DNA of 64,000 nt from Spirosoma sp. KCTC 42546 (GTDB lineage: Bacteria > Bacteroidota > Bacteroidia > Cytophagales > Spirosomataceae). The notes under the pieces are model-generated. The model saw only the letters and a program-made list of their open reading frames with translations. It was not told the DNA's origin and ran no database searches. Both the position numbers and the translations under genes were made by a program. Position 1 is the stretch's first letter, and each line of letters starts with the position of its first letter. Positions 61,600 through 64,000 of the stretch are shown piece by piece. The stretch is taken from the NCBI RefSeq assembly GCF_006965485.1, contig NZ_CP041360.1, forward strand, positions 5,622,501 through 5,686,500, given 5' to 3'.

Positions 61600-62979
61600 A
61601 TGACCATTCGCAAACGGCTAACGTTACGCTTCACGAGCCTGGTATCCAGTATTATCCTGCTGGCGTTTGTGAGTATCTATGCCTTTTGCTGGTTTTTCAT
61701 TTCATCCGACTTTTACCGACGGCTCGACCGGAAAGCCAATACCACGGGCGATATGCTCATTCGGCATCGCCTGGATGCGCAACTGATTCGGCAATTGGGG
61801 CGAATCCGGAAAGATCAGTTACCCAATCAGAATATCATGGTGTTCGATAGCCGGGACTCGATCATTTTTATTACCAATGAACGGCTGCCGATCACCATAC
61901 CCAAATCGGTGCTGGCCGATATCCGGCAGGATAAACAAAAGGATTTTCAACAGAAAGGGTACTATCTGTCGGGCACCCGGTTCATGACGGCTTCGGGCCA
62001 GTATGTGGTCATTGCCAGTGCGGTGAACGTTTATGGCGATGAGTTTCTACGGCGGCTTTTATGGGCCTTAGCGGTATTATTTTTCCTGATTGTGGGCATT
62101 ACTGCCTTTTCGGGCTGGTTTTTCGCAGGAGATGCCCTGCGACCCATGCAGCAGATTGACCAGATTGTCAGTGATATATTTCCACGTAACCGGGATGAGC
62201 GCCTGCTCATCAATCAAGACGACGATGAGATCAGTCGACTATCATCAACTATCAATCGATTACTGGACCGGGTCACGGAGTCGTTTCGATTACAACGGAT
62301 GTTTGTGGCCAACGTATCGCATGAGTTGAAAAATCCGCTCACACAAATCAGTTCGCAATTGGAAGTAAGCTTGTTAAAACACCGTGAACCAGAGGCTTAT
62401 CAAAAAACGATTCGTTCGGTACTGGATGATGTGGGTGATCTGGCAACGCTTACCCATGAGTTATTGAAACTCTCTCAGGTGAATCAGGAAGATGCCATCG
62501 GGCTCTTAACCGATACCGTTCGACTGGACGAAATCGTTTGGGATATTCGGGATGAGGTAACAGCCATCAATCCTCGTTACCAAGTAACCATCGAATTCGG
62601 TGCGCTTCCCGATGACCCCGACCAGCTAGCGGTGCAGGGCAATAAAACCTTACTGGCAACGGCTTTAAAAAATCTGACGGAAAATGCCTGCAAATTTTCT
62701 GATGATGGGCAGGCGCTGATTCACGTTAGTTTTGATCCCAACTGGTTAACGATTAGCATTCAGAATAGGGGCCAATCCATCCCATCAGCCGACCTACCCT
62801 ATATTTTCGAGCCCTTTTACCGCAGCCGCCAAACCGCCGATGTGCGCGGTTACGGCGTAGGTCTTTCGCTTGTGGAGCGTATCATTCGGCTGCATCAGGG
62901 CAAAATCCAGGTTACCTCAACGGCGGGCAAACCAACCATATTTAGCATCGAGTTATCCCGGCAGACGCGCCAATTCTAA
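61600..62979 (+). CDS. Membrane sensor histidine kinase (CusS-like layout)
   Basis: 459 residues. Two membrane spans (LVSSIILLAFVSIYAFCWFF about 13-32 and LLWALAVLFFLIVGITAFSG about 153-172) enclose a ~120-residue periplasmic sensor region. HAMP follows (about 180-225), then HisKA with the phosphoacceptor His241 in NVSHELKNPLTQISSQLE, and the ATPase with N box LKNLTENACKFSDD and G boxes GYGVGLSLVERIIRLHQG. It is the cognate kinase of the OmpR-type regulator just upstream. Its stop codon lies in the first CTAAG box of array P3. Signal unknown. Confidence 0.93.
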   Translation: MTIRKRLTLRFTSLVSSIILLAFVSIYAFCWFFISSDFYRRLDRKANTTGDMLIRHRLDAQLIRQLGRIRKDQLPNQNIMVFDSRDSIIFITNERLPITIPKSVLADIRQDKQKDFQQKGYYLSGTRFMTASGQYVVIASAVNVYGDEFLRRLLWALAVLFFLIVGITAFSGWFFAGDALRPMQQIDQIVSDIFPRNRDERLLINQDDDEISRLSSTINRLLDRVTESFRLQRMFVANVSHELKNPLTQISSQLEVSLLKHREPEAYQKTIRSVLDDVGDLATLTHELLKLSQVNQEDAIGLLTDTVRLDEIVWDIRDEVTAINPRYQVTIEFGALPDDPDQLAVQGNKTLLATALKNLTENACKFSDDGQALIHVSFDPNWLTISIQNRGQSIPSADLPYIFEPFYRSRQTADVRGYGVGLSLVERIIRLHQGKIQVTSTAGKPTIFSIELSRQTRQF

Positions 62980-63031
62980 GCAGTTTCTAAGCAGTTTATC
63001 AGTGAATCCTAAGTCGTGCTTAGCAACTTTG
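62976..63031 (+). promoter_or_regulatory. CTAAG array P3 and promoter of the small membrane protein
   Basis: Boxes at 62976 (CTAAG), 62987 (CTAAG), 62998 (degenerate ATCAG) and 63009 (CTAAG), phased at 11 bp; CTTTG starts at 63027, 18 bp after the last box. The first box provides the TAA stop of the kinase gene. The expected transcription start near 63036 precedes ATG 63061. Confidence 0.78.
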
Positions 63032-63060
63032 GCTATCCCTACGTATCTAACTATAACGCG

Positions 63061-63270
63061 ATGATGACTGAAAAAACCGCAATTCAACCCTACTCCCCGT
63101 TCTTTCCCCCAGGTCCGGCAACCCCGTCGAAGACGCGCCCTAAATCAAAATACATGTACGAAGAAGACCCAAAAAAGCCAGACTGGTTACTCTTATTAAT
63201 CAGTGCTTTGGTGCTCTTGACCCTGCTCATTGCCTGGTTTGTCGATATTCCTGCCTTATTCCACTACTAG
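63061..63270 (+). CDS. Small single-span membrane protein
   Basis: 69 residues from ATG 63061 (MMTEKTAIQPYSPFFPPGPA) or ATG 63064. An in-frame GTG at 63016 is rejected because it would lie upstream of the inferred promoter element. A Pro/Lys-rich cytosolic N-terminus is followed by KKPDWLLLLISALVLLTLLI and a short periplasmic end. No family recognised. It is directly downstream of CTAAG array P3 and the two-component genes; its last 15 bp overlap the convergent DUF389 gene. Confidence 0.72.
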   Translation: MMTEKTAIQPYSPFFPPGPATPSKTRPKSKYMYEEDPKKPDWLLLLISALVLLTLLIAWFVDIPALFHY

Positions 63271-64000
63271 TTTGATTCGCTTACTTTTTGTACGGCTCTG
63301 AAGCCACTTTTCAATGCGTTGCTTTTCAGCGTTCGTATGCTTTCGGGAGAACCGGGCATATACGAGCATGACGGTATCGGGCCGGGTGCTGTTTCCGCTC
63401 ATTACCAGCGATTGGGCAGCGGTAAAGGTTTGTACATCGGGCATGAGCGTCTTAAGCTCATTTCGCAGATCGGCTACCGACAAATTCGCGGAATGAGTCA
63501 GATCGATATACCGGCGAAGGGAGTCAATGATATGGTCTTTGCGGGCAATAGACGACTGGCTGTATTTTATTACCTGATCGGTTACTGTATTCTTGAGCGC
63601 ATCCACATCCACTTCCGTATCTTTAAAACTTCCCTGTTTCACCACAAGATTCACGTTACCCAGGCCATAGGCTGGCATCTTGGTACGTAGTAGGTTAATT
63701 GAGTCCTTTGGTAGCGGCTCTCCCACCAGCGAGAGTTCCAATGTACTCTGCCGACGATTAAAACGAGCTGCGTATTGGATGACTTGCCGGTACTGAAAAT
63801 TACATTCAGTTGTTACAAATCGCTTTGCTGATTCCTCAAATATGGTTTTACGAACAATTTGATAGCCAAGATAGCTACTGGGTACCACCACAATGACTAC
63901 AGCAAACCAGATCGTATGCCGAACCCGCTGTTCAACCTCAGGTGTAGGATATTGTCTCTGGTGGTAACCCAGAAATCGGACGATCAGAAAGGTGGCAATA
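63256..64000 (-). CDS. DUF389-type membrane protein, C-terminal part (5' end outside window)
   Basis: The frame is open to the right edge of the window; 247 codons are visible and the start is unseen. The visible part begins with a span (IATFLIVRFLGYHQRQY, then HTIWFAVVIVVVPSSYLGY) and continues with a soluble region (FVTTECNFQYRQVIQYAARF; LTHSANLSVADLRNELKTL; VYARFSRKHTNAEKQRIEKW) that fits the C-terminal domain of DUF389 proteins in Bacteroidetes. The family's transport or signalling role is unclear. It overlaps the small membrane protein's 3' end by 15 bp. Confidence 0.75.
   Translation of the reverse strand, partial: IATFLIVRFLGYHQRQYPTPEVEQRVRHTIWFAVVIVVVPSSYLGYQIVRKTIFEESAKRFVTTECNFQYRQVIQYAARFNRRQSTLELSLVGEPLPKDSINLLRTKMPAYGLGNVNLVVKQGSFKDTEVDVDALKNTVTDQVIKYSQSSIARKDHIIDSLRRYIDLTHSANLSVADLRNELKTLMPDVQTFTAAQSLVMSGNSTRPDTVMLVYARFSRKHTNAEKQRIEKWLQSRTKSKRIKLVVE

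Overview
The window looks like a chromosomal stretch of a Bacteroidota member of the Cytophagales, most likely Spirosoma or a close relative. The signs are GWxTD, DUF6922-type, GDCCVxC and FAS1 lipoprotein families, Bacteroidetes-style -7 elements instead of strong Shine-Dalgarno sites, moderate GC content and many lipoprotein signals ending in Cys. This genus assignment is inference from protein style, not from a marker gene search. No rRNA, tRNA, CRISPR array or complete insertion sequence was recognised.

Layout. 1-4940: membrane-protein pair, a FAN1-type VRR-NUC nuclease, a DUF1801 protein and a methyltransferase. 5114-16356: cytochrome c, a 10-residue-repeat protein, an HD phosphohydrolase, rlmB behind a GWxTD lipoprotein, small secreted and Cys-rich proteins, a MutS-like ATPase, a secreted GATase-like protein and an M1 aminopeptidase. 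16451-20762: lysoplasmalogenase, a YtxH protein and a likely alkylation-repair set (AraC-MGMT fusion, 2OG-Fe oxygenase, Ada zinc domain), then a damaged Uma2 gene. 20759-30122: a MocR regulator next to FMN/PLP-type flavoproteins, LysE, PaiB, OsmC, Usp, SPFH, MFS and a serine hydrolase. 30361-34230: polA with an xisHI cassette placed exactly at its 3' end and flanked by a duplicated polA tail. 34462-45171: FAS1 lipoprotein, thioesterase, small lipoproteins, a TldD/TldE pair, a Tat-exported amine oxidase, a UDG-family gene and the deletion scar of a DUF6922/AbiEii toxin-antitoxin pair. 45324-56488: dnaE, a GMC oxidoreductase, a phosphoesterase remnant, DUF808, a receiver protein with Glu in place of the phosphoacceptor Asp, and several exported proteins of unknown function.

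The most interesting part is 56737-63270. An OmpR-type response regulator and its histidine kinase sit among a fused trehalose-6-phosphate synthase/phosphatase, a shortened TreZ-like GH13 protein with altered catalytic residues, and two small single-span membrane proteins. Each of these four target genes is preceded by the same unusual element: four CTAAG-like boxes exactly 11 bp apart, followed 17-18 bp later by a CTTTG/CTTTT promoter element. I infer a compact two-component regulon controlling trehalose and envelope functions.

The second cross-cutting feature is a set of very long, nearly perfect intergenic hairpins (arms of 19 to about 45 bp). Many are built from iterated short words such as CACAGAG, CGCAAAG, GGAGGAA or GTGGAGTG, and they have unrelated arm sequences at different loci.
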